64,000 nucleotides of DNA from Luteimonas galliterrae (GTDB lineage: Bacteria; Pseudomonadota; Gammaproteobacteria; Xanthomonadales; Xanthomonadaceae): assembly GCF_023374055.1 (NCBI RefSeq), contig NZ_JAMBEP010000001.1:930001-994000 (forward strand). The letters run 5' to 3'. The notes beneath the pieces are model-generated. The model did not search any database and had not been told where the DNA came from. It was given only the letters and a program-made list of their open reading frames with translations. Shown one piece after another: positions 53,061-62,897 of the stretch. Position numbers and translations under genes: made by a program. Numbering within the stretch: position 1 is the first letter of the stretch; the number at the start of each line of letters is the position of its first letter.

Positions 53061-54151
53061 GCGGCGGCCTCCACCCGGCCCAAGGCCGCCAGCGCAGCGT
53101 CGTTCTGCGCCGGCGTGCCGATCGTGATCCGCAGAGCGTCGCCGAGCTGCGGCATCGCGCGCATGTCGCGCACTACGATCCCCGCCGCGAGCAACCGTTC
53201 GAAAGCCGCGGCCGCATCGGCGAACCTCGCCAACAGGAAATTGGCCTGCGAGGGATACACCCGACGCACGTCCGGGCAATGCGCCAACGCCGCCGCCACT
53301 CGCGCGCGCTCGCTGCGCACCTCCGCTACCGCTGCGCCCGTGGCCGACAGTGCGGGCGGCGTCAAGGCGGCCAGTGCCTGCGCGGCACTCGGTCCGGGCA
53401 CGGGGTACGGCGCCTGACAGCGGCGCAAGGCCTCCACGACGCGCGCATCGGCGATCGCGCAGCCGATACGCGCCGCCGCCAGCGCATGCGCTTTCGACAA
53501 AGTGCGCAACACCACCACGTTCGCCTGCGAGGCGGCGCTGGCGACCAGCGACGGCGCATCCGCGAACTCGATATAGGCCTCGTCGACCACCACCAGCGCA
53601 TGGCCGCTGAGGCCTTGCGCCAGTGCGAGCACGTCCGCAGCGGACAATACGCCGCCAGCCGGATTTCCCGGCGAGCACAGGAACACCAGTTTCGCGGCCT
53701 GCTCCAGCGCTACGCACGCGATTTCGTCGAGATCGGCTTCGAAATTCCCGTCTCGCTCGCACAGCGGAACTTCGTGCAGGCGCGCGTCCTGCAGACGCGC
53801 GCAAACCGCATACATGCCGAATACCGGGGGCGCGACCAGCACCGCATCCCGGCCCGGCCGGCAGAAGGCGCGCACCAGCAAATCGATTGCCTCGTCGCTG
53901 CCGCGGCCGATCAGCAAGCGCTCCGGCGAGCAGCCGTACAAGCCGGCAAGCGCGGCGCGCAACGGCTCCGGTTGCGGCGGCGGATAACGGCGCAGGCTGC
54001 CGTCGGCATCGGCGGCGTTCGCTCGCGCCGCTTCGTTGGCGTTGAGCCAGACCGCACCCGCCGCCGTTTCGCTGCGCGCGGAGCGGTAGCCCGCGAAATC
54101 GCGCAAATCGTCGCGCAGCAACGCCAGCACGTCGTCGGCTGCCGCGTTCAT
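53057..54151 (-). CDS. hisC: Histidinol-phosphate aminotransferase
   Basis: A 364-residue fold-type I PLP aminotransferase. K220 ([15 protein letters not shown]) binds [14 protein letters not shown] supplies Asp and Tyr; CSPGNPAGG and [12 protein letters not shown] are typical HisC text. It overlaps hisD and hisB by four bases each. Confidence 0.95.
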   Translation of the reverse strand: MNAAADDVLALLRDDLRDFAGYRSARSETAAGAVWLNANEAARANAADADGSLRRYPPPQPEPLRAALAGLYGCSPERLLIGRGSDEAIDLLVRAFCRPGRDAVLVAPPVFGMYAVCARLQDARLHEVPLCERDGNFEADLDEIACVALEQAAKLVFLCSPGNPAGGVLSAADVLALAQGLSGHALVVVDEAYIEFADAPSLVASAASQANVVVLRTLSKAHALAAARIGCAIADARVVEALRRCQAPYPVPGPSAAQALAALTPPALSATGAAVAEVRSERARVAAALAHCPDVRRVYPSQANFLLARFADAAAAFERLLAAGIVVRDMRAMPQLGDALRITIGTPAQNDAALAALGRVEAAA

Positions 54152-55461
54152 GCCGCGGTCTCCGCCAAGCGCATCGCAACGGCGTTGCGGTGCGCGTCCA
54201 GGCCTTCGGCTTCCGCCATCACGATCGCGCAGGGGCCGATCGCGGCGATCCCGCGCGGCTGCGCAGCCTGCACGCTGATCGTGGTCTGGAAACTGGCCAC
54301 GCCGAGCCCGCTAACCGCGCGCGCCGCGCCGCCGGTCGGCAGCACGTGATTGGTGCCGCTGCAATAGTCGCCCAGCGCTTCGGGCGTCCAGTCGCCGAGG
54401 AACACCGAGCCGGCGGCCTGTACCCGATCCAGCCATGCGCGCGGATCGCGCAACGCGAGGATCAGGTGTTCCGGCGCATAGCGGTTGCTGATGTCGAAAG
54501 CGGTATCGAGCGCGTCCACCCGGATCAGCCGCGACTCGGCGAGCGCCTGCCGCGCGATCGCGTTGCGCGGCAGGTGCGGCAACTGCGCCTGAAGTTGCGC
54601 TTCGACCGCGTCGAGCAGCGCGGCATCGTCCGACAGCAGTACGACCTGCGAGTCCGGACCGTGTTCGGCCTGCGACAACAGGTCTGCGGCGACGAAAGCG
54701 GCATTGGCGCCCGCGTCTGCGATCACCAGTACCTCCGACGGCCCCGCCGGCATGTCGATCGCGGCGCCGTCGGCGCGCATCGACACCTGGCGCTTGGCTT
54801 CTGTGACGAAAGCGTTACCGGGGCCGAACAGCTTGTCGCAACGCGCGATGCTGCCGGTGCCGAACGCCATCGCCGCGATCGCCTGCGCGCCGCCGAGCTT
54901 GTAGACGCGCGATATGCCGCAGAGTTTGGCGGCGACCAGCACCGCCGGATCGGCCGTGCCGTCGCGCCGCGGCGGCGTGCACAGCAACGCTTCGCGGCAG
55001 CCGGCCAGCCGCGCCGGCACGCCGAGCATCAGCGCCGTCGACGGCAACGGCGCGCTGCCGGCCGGCACGTACAGCCCGACGCGGCCGATCGCGCGCACCA
55101 CGCGCTCGCATACGACGCCGGGCGCGGTCTCCACCGCATAAGGCGCCTGCATGCCATCTTCGTGGAAGGCTTCGATGCGTTGCGCGGCGGCGATCATCGC
55201 CACGCGAAGTTCCAGCGGCACCACCGACTCCGCTTCGGCGAATTCCTCGGGGCCGACGGCGAAATCTTCCGGCGCCACGCCATCGAAACGCAGGCTCAGC
55301 GCGCGCAGAGCCGCATCGCCATGCGCGCGCACCTGATCGAGAATACCCGCAACGTCAGCCTGCACCTGTGCGGACACGGCCTGCGCGGGACGCCGCAAGA
55401 GGCGTTCACGCTCCGCTTCGTCCAAAGCGCTCCAATCGATGCGGTTCGGCCATGCGTTCAT
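54148..55461 (-). CDS. hisD: Histidinol dehydrogenase
   Basis: A 437-residue zinc enzyme of the last two steps. [71 protein letters not shown] and [13 protein letters not shown] are the HisD signatures, including zinc ligands Gln, His and Asp in the last three. It overlaps hisG and hisC (ATGA). Confidence 0.96.
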   Translation of the reverse strand: MNAWPNRIDWSALDEAERERLLRRPAQAVSAQVQADVAGILDQVRAHGDAALRALSLRFDGVAPEDFAVGPEEFAEAESVVPLELRVAMIAAAQRIEAFHEDGMQAPYAVETAPGVVCERVVRAIGRVGLYVPAGSAPLPSTALMLGVPARLAGCREALLCTPPRRDGTADPAVLVAAKLCGISRVYKLGGAQAIAAMAFGTGSIARCDKLFGPGNAFVTEAKRQVSMRADGAAIDMPAGPSEVLVIADAGANAAFVAADLLSQAEHGPDSQVVLLSDDAALLDAVEAQLQAQLPHLPRNAIARQALAESRLIRVDALDTAFDISNRYAPEHLILALRDPRAWLDRVQAAGSVFLGDWTPEALGDYCSGTNHVLPTGGAARAVSGLGVASFQTTISVQAAQPRGIAAIGPCAIVMAEAEGLDAHRNAVAMRLAETAA

Positions 55462-56369
55462 GCCAGCATCCTCTCGACCGGCAGCACCATCAGGCCGCGC
55501 GCGCCGGCATGCTTGAGGTCTTCGAGCCGCTGCCACGTCATCGCGCCGTGGCAGAGCGCTTGCAATGCGAGCGTGTCGCCGCCGTCGACCTGCAGCATGG
55601 TCGGCGGCTCGGCATCGGGCAGCAGTTTCAGCAGGGCCGGCACGGTGTGGCGCTGGGCTTGGAACAGCAGCAGCTTGCTGTCCTTGAGCCGCAGCACGCC
55701 GTCGAGCCGGCGCAACAACAACGCGGCGAGCTCTTCGCGCACGTCGGAGAACGGTGTCGCCGGACCGGCCAGCACCGCTTCGCTCTTCAGCAGAGTCAAC
55801 ACCGGCTTGAGTTGGTTGGCGGCGAGCGTCGCGCCGCTGGATACCAGATCGCAGATCGCATCGGCCTGGCCCAGTCGCGGCGCGATTTCGACGGAACCCG
55901 ATAGCGGCACCACTTCGGCTTCGATCGCCTGCTCGCGCAACCATGCGCCGAGCAAGGCTGGATAGCTGGTGGCGATGCGCTTTCCGCGCAATTGCGCAGG
56001 CCCGTCCCACTCCCAACCATCGGGTACGGCGATATCCAGGCGGCAGGCGCCGAAATCGAGCGCGCGCCACTCGCGGTACTTGTCCGCGCCGCCGTTGCTA
56101 CGCTGCAGCAGTTGCTCGGCCAATACGTTGCGGCCGACGATGCCCAGGTCGCAAACGCCGTCGGCGATCAGGCCCGGGATGTCGTCGTCGCGCACCAGCA
56201 GCAGGTCGACCGGCAGCGATTCGCCGTAGCAGAACAAGCGGTCGCGGCTCTCGCGCCAGCTCAGCCCGCACGACGTCAGCAGCGCGCGGGCCGGCTCGCT
56301 GAGGCGGCCTGATTTCTGGATGGCGACGCGCAAACGGTCGCGCGCCGCCGGCAAGGCGGAAGGGCTCAT
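55458..56369 (-). CDS. hisG: ATP phosphoribosyltransferase (long form)
   Basis: A 303-residue HisG, first enzyme of histidine biosynthesis and normally feedback-inhibited by histidine. [43 protein letters not shown] and the phosphate site [17 protein letters not shown] are visible. The C-terminal about 75 residues form the ACT-like regulatory domain of the long form, so no HisZ is needed. The gene follows the TrpR-like regulator by 11 bases. Confidence 0.96.
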   Translation of the reverse strand: MSPSALPAARDRLRVAIQKSGRLSEPARALLTSCGLSWRESRDRLFCYGESLPVDLLLVRDDDIPGLIADGVCDLGIVGRNVLAEQLLQRSNGGADKYREWRALDFGACRLDIAVPDGWEWDGPAQLRGKRIATSYPALLGAWLREQAIEAEVVPLSGSVEIAPRLGQADAICDLVSSGATLAANQLKPVLTLLKSEAVLAGPATPFSDVREELAALLLRRLDGVLRLKDSKLLLFQAQRHTVPALLKLLPDAEPPTMLQVDGGDTLALQALCHGAMTWQRLEDLKHAGARGLMVLPVERMLA

Positions 56370-56380
56370 GGCGGGCACGC

Positions 56381-56707
56381 TCAATGGGAAGGGATCAGGC
56401 GCGGGTGCTGGCGCTTGGCCGCGGTCGCGTAGCCGCCAGCGCCGCGCTCGAGGGTGCGCGCGACGCGGCCGATGGTGGTGACGCTGACCAGGGTGCGGTC
56501 GTGGATTTCTCGGTACGGCACGCCTTGCAGCAGCAAGGGCACCACCCGCCAGCGGTCGGCCATGGCCTCCAGCTCCGCCGGCGTGCACAGGTCCTCCAGG
56601 AAGGCGCGCACGTCGTCGGGGCGCTCCAGCGCGGCGAGCGCCTTCGCCAAGGCCTTCAGGGAGGCATCGGCGTCGCGTTCCGGCAGCGGTTCGAGGCGTT
56701 GTTTCAT
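56381..56707 (-). CDS. TrpR-like (YerC/YecD family) regulator heading the his operon
   Basis: A 108-residue TrpR-superfamily protein. [59 protein letters not shown] is the Trp-repressor-like DNA-binding region; PHRLI-type C-terminal tail is short. In RegPrecise-style reconstructions, as I recall, related proteins are called HisR, histidine-responsive repressors of histidine biosynthesis. The sites and context here support that role. An operator lies immediately before its start. Confidence 0.85.
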   Translation of the reverse strand: MKQRLEPLPERDADASLKALAKALAALERPDDVRAFLEDLCTPAELEAMADRWRVVPLLLQGVPYREIHDRTLVSVTTIGRVARTLERGAGGYATAAKRQHPRLIPSH

Positions 56708-56711
56708 CGTA

Positions 56712-56739
56712 TTAATGTATTAGCGTGTTAATACATTAA
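56712..56739 (-). promoter_or_regulatory. Operator upstream of the TrpR-like gene and the his operon
   Basis: An inverted repeat TTAATGTATTA (56712-56722) / TAATACATTAA (56729-56739) with a 6-base spacer. Each arm contains a near-palindrome of its own (TAATGTATTA). It is strikingly AT-rich and ends 5 bases before the ATG at 56707, so binding would block initiation or early elongation. Confidence 0.75.
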
Positions 56740-56873
56740 CTGGAAGATCGACCGCGGTCAAGCACCGTCCCGCCAAGGCGTCGGGCGACCACGATCGGCA
56801 TATCCAAGCGGCGGCCCGATCCGGGCACCACAAAAGGCGGACGCGAGTTAGCAGCCAGCGCCAACCGCTTTCA

Positions 56874-56942
56874 GTAAGAGCGGCTTTAGCCGCGAGCTCT
56901 TTCGGGTCGGGATCAACAGCTCGCGGCTAAAGCCGCTCTTAC
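56874..56942. repeat. Inverted pair of REP-like arms, variable loop (copy 7)
   Basis: GTAAGAGCGGCTTTAGCCGC with GAGCTC and the exact inverse; GTAAGAGC replaces GTAGGAGC on both sides, a compensated change. The loop of about 18 bases is unique. It sits between the ammonia-lyase gene and the his promoter. Confidence 0.9.
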
Positions 56943-56974
56943 GAAAGCAAAGGCAGCGACGCAAGCCTTTCGCC

Positions 56975-58873
56975 CTATCGCTCCCCTTTTCGACTCGCCG
57001 CCAACAAACTGCCGTCGGCGACCAAACGCACCGCTGCGGCGACTTCCCCATCCATCGCCCGATCGCGCTCTAGGAACGGAATCGCGGACCGTAGCGCCGC
57101 ATGCGCGCGGGCCACTGCGTCGCCCGGGTGAAAAGTCTCGGCCGCCGACAATTCCGCGCGCAGCGATTCGACTTCCGCTATGAAGCCGTCGCGCTCGCCG
57201 ACTCCCGCAGGCGGTCCGCCCTGCACTTTCGCGGCGAAGGCTTCCGCATCGGCGCGGTCGGCCAATTCGCGCGCCGCATTGATCATGCCGCGCCGCAGGT
57301 CCAGCGCCTGTGCGGCCGTGTACAGCTCCAGTGCCAGCACTTTACCCAAGTCGTCGGCCATCGCCAGCACGTGGCGCGCTTCGTTGGCGCCCATCGAAAC
57401 GTGGTCTTCGGCATTGGCCGACGTGGGGATCGAATATACCGACGCTGGCATGGCGCGGCTGGCAAGGTCGTTGACGATCGCCGCGGCGGTGTACTGCACG
57501 ATCATGAAGCCGGATTCGGTGCCGTCCTCGTTGCCGATCAGGAACGGCGGCAGGCCGTCGTTGGTGGCCGGGTCGACCAGCTTGTTGAGCCGGCGCTCGG
57601 AGATCGACGCGAGCACGGGGATCGCGGCCTTGACGTAGCTCATCGCCAGCGCCAGCGGCATGCCGTGGAAATGCCCGGCCGAGATCACCTGCTGCTCGAC
57701 GTGCTCGGCGCGCGCATCCGGAAACACCAGCGGATTGTCGGTCACCGCATTGAGCTCTATATCGAAAACGCGCTTGGCCTGCGCCATCGCATCGCGCACG
57801 GCGCCGTGCACCTGCGGGATGCAGCGCAGCGAATAGCTGTCCTGCGGCTGGTGCTTCTTGCCGCCGCGGAACGGCTTGAACCGTTGGTAGAACTTTTCGC
57901 GGCCATGGCGTTGGGTCAGCGGCACCCAGTCCCAACCGATATCGAAGCCCAACCGCTGCGATTCCGGGGTGTCCCAGCTTTGCGGCAGCCATTGTTTGAA
58001 GCGCGGCACCAGGTGATACGGAATGTCCGCCAGCGTAGAACCCGCAAGCAGCGAGCGCAGGTTGTCGGCGGTCTCCACCTGTCCGGGATGCGGACGCAGG
58101 GCGTGGACTTCTTCGGCGAATGCGCCGAGCCGGCCGGCGAAAGCGTCGATCGTCATCGCCGCCGCCAGGTCCGCGGTGTCGAGCAGATCGTCGAGCTTCT
58201 GCAGCGCCAGCACGCCGGTGGCCAGCATCTGCGCGGTGCCGTTGTTCAGCGCCAGGCCTTCCTTGTACGACAGCGATACCGGCCGCAGGCCGGCGCGTTG
58301 CAGCGCCTGCGCGCCGGGCATGCGCTCGCCGCCGAAGAAGGCTTCGCCGCCGCCCAGCAACACGATGGCCAGATGCGACAACGGCGCCAGGTCGCCGCTG
58401 GCGCCCACCGAGCCCAGTTGCGGCACCACCGGCACCACGCCGGCGTTGAGCATCGCCGCCAGCGCCTGCAGGGTTTCCACGCGGATGCCGGAATGCCCGC
58501 GCAACAGCGTGTTGATGCGGATGCACAGCATCGCCCGCACCACGTCGGCGGCGAACGGCTCGCCGACGCAGACGGCATGGGTGACGATCAAATTGCGCTG
58601 CAGCTCTTCGTGCAAGGAACGCCCCGACGGTTTCGCGCCCGGCAATTCGTCGCGCAGCGGATGCGCGCCCAGCAGCTTGTCGGCGTTGCTGCCGAAGCCG
58701 GTCGACACGCCGTAGATCGGCTCTTCGCGGCGCACCTGTTCGGCGAGGAAATCCGCCGCACGCGCGACTGCGCGCAATGCGCCTTCGTCCAGCCGCACCT
58801 GCGCGCCGCGCGCGACCGCGACCAGGTGCTCGCGGGTGAGCGAGCAGCCGTCCAGCAGGATGGCGGCGCTCAT
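56975..58873 (-). CDS. Histidine/aromatic amino acid ammonia-lyase
   Basis: A 632-residue MIO-type ammonia-lyase. The MIO triad is A158-S159-G160 ([16 protein letters not shown]); Y54 in IYGVSTGFG and IVTHA with H99 are the other key residues. TH near 98-99 resembles the SH of histidine lyases rather than HL (tyrosine) or FL (phenylalanine), so histidine is the best guess. It is about 120 residues longer than usual HutH, with an insertion near residues 310-370 ([20 protein letters not shown]) and an extended C-terminus. No hutU/I/G genes are adjacent. The start overlaps the hisS stop (ATGA). Confidence 0.85.
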   Translation of the reverse strand: MSAAILLDGCSLTREHLVAVARGAQVRLDEGALRAVARAADFLAEQVRREEPIYGVSTGFGSNADKLLGAHPLRDELPGAKPSGRSLHEELQRNLIVTHAVCVGEPFAADVVRAMLCIRINTLLRGHSGIRVETLQALAAMLNAGVVPVVPQLGSVGASGDLAPLSHLAIVLLGGGEAFFGGERMPGAQALQRAGLRPVSLSYKEGLALNNGTAQMLATGVLALQKLDDLLDTADLAAAMTIDAFAGRLGAFAEEVHALRPHPGQVETADNLRSLLAGSTLADIPYHLVPRFKQWLPQSWDTPESQRLGFDIGWDWVPLTQRHGREKFYQRFKPFRGGKKHQPQDSYSLRCIPQVHGAVRDAMAQAKRVFDIELNAVTDNPLVFPDARAEHVEQQVISAGHFHGMPLALAMSYVKAAIPVLASISERRLNKLVDPATNDGLPPFLIGNEDGTESGFMIVQYTAAAIVNDLASRAMPASVYSIPTSANAEDHVSMGANEARHVLAMADDLGKVLALELYTAAQALDLRRGMINAARELADRADAEAFAAKVQGGPPAGVGERDGFIAEVESLRAELSAAETFHPGDAVARAHAALRSAIPFLERDRAMDGEVAAAVRLVADGSLLAASRKGER

Positions 58874-60255
58874 CGCGCGCCCTCCGATGGCAGGGCGCGC
58901 CACTGTTCGCGCTCGACAAGGAGCGTGCGCGCCAGGTCGGCGTCGGCCACTTCGAATTGCTCGCCGCGGCGCAGATCCTTCACCGCCACCACGCCCTTGG
59001 CCGCTTCGTCGCCGCCGCGGATCACCACGAAGCGGATGCCGGCGCGGTCGGCGTATTGCAGCTGCTTGGCCAGCTTGCGCGGTTCGAGCTGGGTTTCGAC
59101 GTTCAGGCCGGCCGCGCGCAGATGCTGCGACAGCGACAGCGCGTGATCCAGGCCTTCATCGTCGAGCAAGGTCACCAACACATCGACCGAACTCTCCGCC
59201 GTGGCGATCACACCCGCCTCGCGCAACTGCCAGAACAACCGGGTCAAACCGATCGAGATGCCCACGCCGGGCAGCTTGGACTTGGTGTAATGGCTGGCCA
59301 GGTTCTCGTAACGGCCGCCCGAGCAGATCGAGCCGATCTGCGGGTGCGCATCGAGCGTCGTCTCGTAGACCAGGCCGGTGTAGTAATCCAGGCCGCGCGC
59401 GATCGACAGGTTGATGGCGTAGCGCGATTCCGGCACACCCATCGCCTTGAGCCGCTGCAGCACTTCGCGCAGCTCGTCGCGCCCTTCTTCGAACAGAACG
59501 GTGCCGGCGCCGAGCGCGGCGAGCTTGGCCAGCGCATCATCGTGGCCGCGCGAACGCACTTGCGAGAACGCCATCAGCTTGGCGATCGCACCGGCGGCCA
59601 GGCCGAAGCCCTCGCCGGCCAGCGTCGCGCGCACCGCTTCCTCGCCGCGTTTGTCGAGCTTGTCGATCTCGCGCAGCACGGCGATCTGATGTTCGCCTTC
59701 TATGCCTAGGCCTTCGAAATAGCCGCGCAACAGCTTGCGGTGGTTGAGCTGGATGGTGAAGTCGCCGATCGCGAGCGCCTCGAACACGGCCTGGATCACG
59801 GCCGGGATTTCGGCGTCGTGGCGGATCGACAGCGAATCCTTGCCGATCACGTCGATGTCGCACTGGTAGAACTCGCGGAAACGCCCGCGCTGGGCGCGCT
59901 CGCCGCGATAGACGCGCTGCATCTGGTAGCGCCTGAACGGGAACGCGAGTTCGTGTTCGTGCTCGGCCACGTAACGCGCCAGCGGCACGGTCAGGTCGAA
60001 ACGCAGGGCCAATTCGGGCGTGCCTTCGCCGCCCTTTTCCAGGGCGCCGGTCGATTGGACGAAGTAAACCTGCCGCTCGGTCTCGCCGCCGGACTTGGTC
60101 AGCAGCACCTCCGACAGCTCCATCACCGGGGTTTCCACCGGCAGGAAGCCGAAGCGCTCGAAAGTCAGGCGGATCGTGTCCAGCATGCGCTGGAACGCGA
60201 TCTGGTCGCGGGGCAGCAGCTCCATGACGCCGGGCGGGGTGCGGGGCTTGATCAA
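58870..60255 (-). CDS. hisS: Histidyl-tRNA synthetase
   Basis: A 461-residue class II synthetase charging tRNA-His. Motif 1 region [18 protein letters not shown], motif 2 [30 protein letters not shown], the His-specific [13 protein letters not shown] and motif 3 [11 protein letters not shown] are all present; the anticodon-binding domain spans about 370-461. The family N-terminus [17 protein letters not shown] is preceded by TTG at 60255 with a GGAG SD, so TTG is the likely start; the longer open frame to 60528 has no homology. It leads the ammonia-lyase gene. Confidence 0.93.
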   Translation of the reverse strand: MIKPRTPPGVMELLPRDQIAFQRMLDTIRLTFERFGFLPVETPVMELSEVLLTKSGGETERQVYFVQSTGALEKGGEGTPELALRFDLTVPLARYVAEHEHELAFPFRRYQMQRVYRGERAQRGRFREFYQCDIDVIGKDSLSIRHDAEIPAVIQAVFEALAIGDFTIQLNHRKLLRGYFEGLGIEGEHQIAVLREIDKLDKRGEEAVRATLAGEGFGLAAGAIAKLMAFSQVRSRGHDDALAKLAALGAGTVLFEEGRDELREVLQRLKAMGVPESRYAINLSIARGLDYYTGLVYETTLDAHPQIGSICSGGRYENLASHYTKSKLPGVGISIGLTRLFWQLREAGVIATAESSVDVLVTLLDDEGLDHALSLSQHLRAAGLNVETQLEPRKLAKQLQYADRAGIRFVVIRGGDEAAKGVVAVKDLRRGEQFEVADADLARTLLVEREQWRALPSEGAR

Positions 60256-60308
60256 GCGGAGACTCCGGAACGCTTGCAAAGAATCCGCACAGTGTAGCGG
60301 CGCAGCGC

Positions 60309-60465
60309 TTTTCCCTCTCCCTTTATGGGAGAGGGGCAGGCCGAAGGCCAGGGAGAGGGCCGGCTTTTCGCGCCATGTGGCAGTGAGAGCAAAGCACGCT
60401 TCGCTGCGCTCGCGCTCCCCTCTCCTGCCCTGCGGGCATCCTCCTCGCAAAGGGGGAGGAAAAGC
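60309..60465. repeat. CCCTCTCCC-type repeat element
   Basis: Two hairpin-forming segments: 60309-60368 (CCCTCTCCC ... GGGAGAGG twice, ending CGGCTTTT) and about 60413-60465 (CTCCCCTCTCCTGCCC to GGGGGAGGAAAAGC). This resembles a repeat common between genes in xanthomonads. It fills most of the 300-base gap between hisS and tRNA-Pro; nothing else was seen there. Confidence 0.75.
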
Positions 60466-60553
60466 TAGCCGCAATGGCGCGCTTCGCATCGATGGACGCC
60501 GGCAGCTATTGCCCCGCCCCCGCCCCAATCACTACAATGCGCGGCTCACCTGT

Positions 60554-60632
<79 letters not shown>

Positions 60633-60654
60633 GATCTCCGTAACTCCCCCTATC

Positions 60655-60696
60655 GCCCACCGTTGTTGGTCGCACCCAACGAGCGTGGGCTTTTTT
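60655..60696 (+). terminator. Terminator after tRNA-Pro
   Basis: Stem GCCCAC-CGTTG pairing CAACG-AGC-GTGGGC (three-base bulge) followed by six Ts. It isolates the tRNA from the pga operon. Confidence 0.9.
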
Positions 60697-60730
60697 GTCT
60701 TCGTAGCTTATTTTACCCAGATTAAATTAT

Positions 60731-60746
60731 TGGCACGCCCCTTGCG
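60731..60746 (+). promoter_or_regulatory. Sigma-54 promoter of the pga operon
   Basis: TGGCACGCCCCTTGC matches the -24/-12 consensus TGGCACG-N4-TTGC, with GG and GC separated by exactly 10 bases. The predicted start is an A near 60757. An enhancer-binding activator would be required; none is in the window. Confidence 0.7.
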
Positions 60747-60760
60747 AAGAGTCAACAAAC

Positions 60761-60776
60761 TGTGACGTAAATCACA
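60761..60776 (+). promoter_or_regulatory. CRP/Clp-type binding site in the pga leader
   Basis: TGTGACGTAAATCACA, a perfect TGTGA-N6-TCACA palindrome. In Xanthomonadaceae the CRP homologue Clp binds such sites and is released by c-di-GMP. It lies 4-20 bases downstream of the predicted sigma-54 start point, so as a roadblock it would repress that promoter. Confidence 0.75.
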
Positions 60777-60804
60777 TAACATGTTGGCCGCTCGTTCTTT
60801 GAGC

Positions 60805-60816
60805 GTACAGGGGGAT
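60805..60816 (+). promoter_or_regulatory. Possible RsmA/CsrA site overlapping the pgaA SD
   Basis: GTACAGGGGGAT directly follows a small hairpin (CGCTC-N7-GAGCG, 60789-60805) and overlaps the SD of pgaA. It resembles the CsrA consensus RUACARGGAUGU with one extra G. In E. coli CsrA represses pgaA at such a position. This is suggestive only. Confidence 0.35.
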
Positions 60817-60820
60817 ACCA

Positions 60821-62896
60821 ATGTCGATCATGCGTCCGGCGCCTTTGGCGCTGGCACTGCTCATAGCGTGCGCGTCTTCAATCTGCCCTGCAGCGGCCAT
60901 ATCCGACACGCCGCGCAACGCAGACCTCAGCAGCTCGTTGGCCGAAATACGCGCGCTGCGGGACCAGCGCCAGTGGCTATCCGCATTGGCGCTGATCGAG
61001 CGGTCCGCGGCGGCTTACCCCAACGACGACACGCTGTACGTATTGCGTGTGAACACCTTGTCGGAAATCGGTGCGCGTCATCGCGCCTGGACGCTGTACC
61101 GGGCCCGCCCCGCGCTGTTCAGCGCCGAGGAAGCGCAGCGAATAGAAGCCGACCGGCTCGCGCGCATGACCTCGTGGAGCCGGATTTACGTGGCCGACGA
61201 GAAGCATCTGCTGGACGAGGCGCACGCGACCGACCGCGCGACCAGCGACTATCTGGGACGGGCCGGCCTCGATCCGGCCACCCTTCCCTTGCGTCTGCGC
61301 CTGGACCGCCTGGACCTGCTGAATCGGCTCGCCAGGCACCAAGAAGTGGTCGACGAATACGCGCGCCTCGAACAGCAGGGCCAAGCGGTTCCCGGCTACA
61401 CGATGGCCGTCGTCGGCGATTCGATGATGGCGCTGCAGCGGCCCGAGGAAGCCGCGGCCGCATTCGAAGCCGCCACGGCAGCGGATCCCGGCAACATCGA
61501 CCTGCAGGTACAGCATGCCTATGCGCTGATGGAAAGCGAGCGCTTCGACCTGGCCCTGCCCGCGTTCGAGTCCCTGGTCGACGCCAATCCTCCCTGGCCT
61601 TACGCCGACGGCTCGCCTCGCCCCTACGCCAACTGGAAACGCTACGAAGCCGAAACCAACTACGCGATGGCGCGCTCCTACGGCGAAGACCTGGCCGGCG
61701 CGCAGGCCATGCTGGAACCGCTGGCCGCGATCGCGCCCAACAACGACGGCCTGCAGTCGTCGCTGGGCACCGTGTACGAACGTCGCGGCTGGAATACGCG
61801 CGCGCTGGAGCGCCACCGCATGGCGACCACCCTCGACCCGCTCAGCATCCAGGGCCGCGTCGGCCAGGTGGAAACGCTCATGGCGTTGCAGCGCAGCGAC
61901 TTGGCGCGTCCGATCCATCGGGATCTGGTCGCCACGCACGGCGATGCGCTGTCGGTCAAGCAGGCCGACAAGCTCTGGAACCTGCATCAGGGCTGGCAAT
62001 GGCGCGTATTCGCCGGCGCCGGGCGCGGCGATGGCGATGGCAGCAGCGCGTCGCCTCTGGGCAGCCGCGATGCGATCTACGGTTTCGAAGTGGCGAGCCC
62101 GCTGCACGACGACCGCTGGCGACTGACCGCAAGCAGTGCGGACCGCTCCGCGGAATTCGACGGTGCGACCGTGCACGATCGCCGCGCGGCCGTCGGTCTG
62201 CGCTACGGCTTCGACCGGCTGAGCTGGCACCTGCAAGCCAATCACGCCTTCGATACCGGATCAGGTCCGGGGCAGGCCGTCGACGGCACCGGCATCGCCT
62301 TCGATCTGGGCTGGCGCTTCAGCGATGCGCTCGATGGCGTCCTGGCGCTGCGCGAATCCGACCCGGAAGCCTCGTTGCAGGCGCGCGCAAGCGGCATCGC
62401 CGCCGATTCCGCGACGCTCGGCCTGGACTACCACCCGAGCGAACTGACCCGGCTGACCGGCACCGCGCAACGTTTCCGCTTCGACGACGGCAACCGCCGC
62501 GACGCGCTATCGCTGGACCTGGAGCAACGCTTGCTGACGCGTCCGCATTTCCTGCTCGACGGCTTGGCCAGCGCAGGCGTCAGCCGCGGCACGCTCGACG
62601 ATGCGCCGTACTTCAACCCGTCGCGCGACCGCTCCTGGGAAATCGGCCTGCGCGCCGACCGTCTGGCCTGGCGCCGCTACGACCGCCATTTCCGGCATCG
62701 CCTCGCCGCGAGCGCCGGGCAGTACTGGCAGGAAGGCTTCGGCAGCGCCTGGGTGCCGTCGCTGCGTTACGAGCACGAATGGCGCTTCGGCCTGGGCAAG
62801 ACGCTGGTGTATGGCGTGAGCTGGTCGCGGCCGGTCTACGACGGGCAGCGCGAACGCCACCTCGGCTTCGATGCCGAATTCCGCTGGGGGGAATGA
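60821..62896 (+). CDS. pgaA: Poly-beta-1,6-N-acetylglucosamine export porin PgaA
   Basis: A 691-residue outer-membrane protein. A signal peptide (1-26) is followed by a TPR-like helical superhelix (about 35-400: WLSALALIERSAAAYPNDDTLYVLRVNTL, EEAAAAFEAATAADPGNIDLQVQHAYALME, ALERHRMATTLDPLSIQGRVGQV) and a C-terminal 16-strand-type beta-barrel (about 410-691) ending HLGFDAEFRWGE. It exports PNAG/PGA exopolysaccharide for biofilm formation. The start has a GGGGGA SD. pgaB follows after one base of spacing. Confidence 0.88.
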   Translation: MSIMRPAPLALALLIACASSICPAAAISDTPRNADLSSSLAEIRALRDQRQWLSALALIERSAAAYPNDDTLYVLRVNTLSEIGARHRAWTLYRARPALFSAEEAQRIEADRLARMTSWSRIYVADEKHLLDEAHATDRATSDYLGRAGLDPATLPLRLRLDRLDLLNRLARHQEVVDEYARLEQQGQAVPGYTMAVVGDSMMALQRPEEAAAAFEAATAADPGNIDLQVQHAYALMESERFDLALPAFESLVDANPPWPYADGSPRPYANWKRYEAETNYAMARSYGEDLAGAQAMLEPLAAIAPNNDGLQSSLGTVYERRGWNTRALERHRMATTLDPLSIQGRVGQVETLMALQRSDLARPIHRDLVATHGDALSVKQADKLWNLHQGWQWRVFAGAGRGDGDGSSASPLGSRDAIYGFEVASPLHDDRWRLTASSADRSAEFDGATVHDRRAAVGLRYGFDRLSWHLQANHAFDTGSGPGQAVDGTGIAFDLGWRFSDALDGVLALRESDPEASLQARASGIAADSATLGLDYHPSELTRLTGTAQRFRFDDGNRRDALSLDLEQRLLTRPHFLLDGLASAGVSRGTLDDAPYFNPSRDRSWEIGLRADRLAWRRYDRHFRHRLAASAGQYWQEGFGSAWVPSLRYEHEWRFGLGKTLVYGVSWSRPVYDGQRERHLGFDAEFRWGE

Positions 62897-62897
62897 C

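Noticed and set aside
49236-56707. Attenuator or his-leader peptide for the his operon
   Set aside because: No run of His codons or terminator/antiterminator pair is visible upstream; the operator before the TrpR-like gene is the better explanation.
57101-59146. A 681-codon open frame opposite the ammonia-lyase
   Set aside because: Same shadow effect; the lyase frame has MIO motif and full-length homology.
60256-60528. N-terminal extension of hisS upstream of 60255
   Set aside because: It translates the CCCTCTCCC repeat element; the family N-terminus begins at the TTG codon with an SD.
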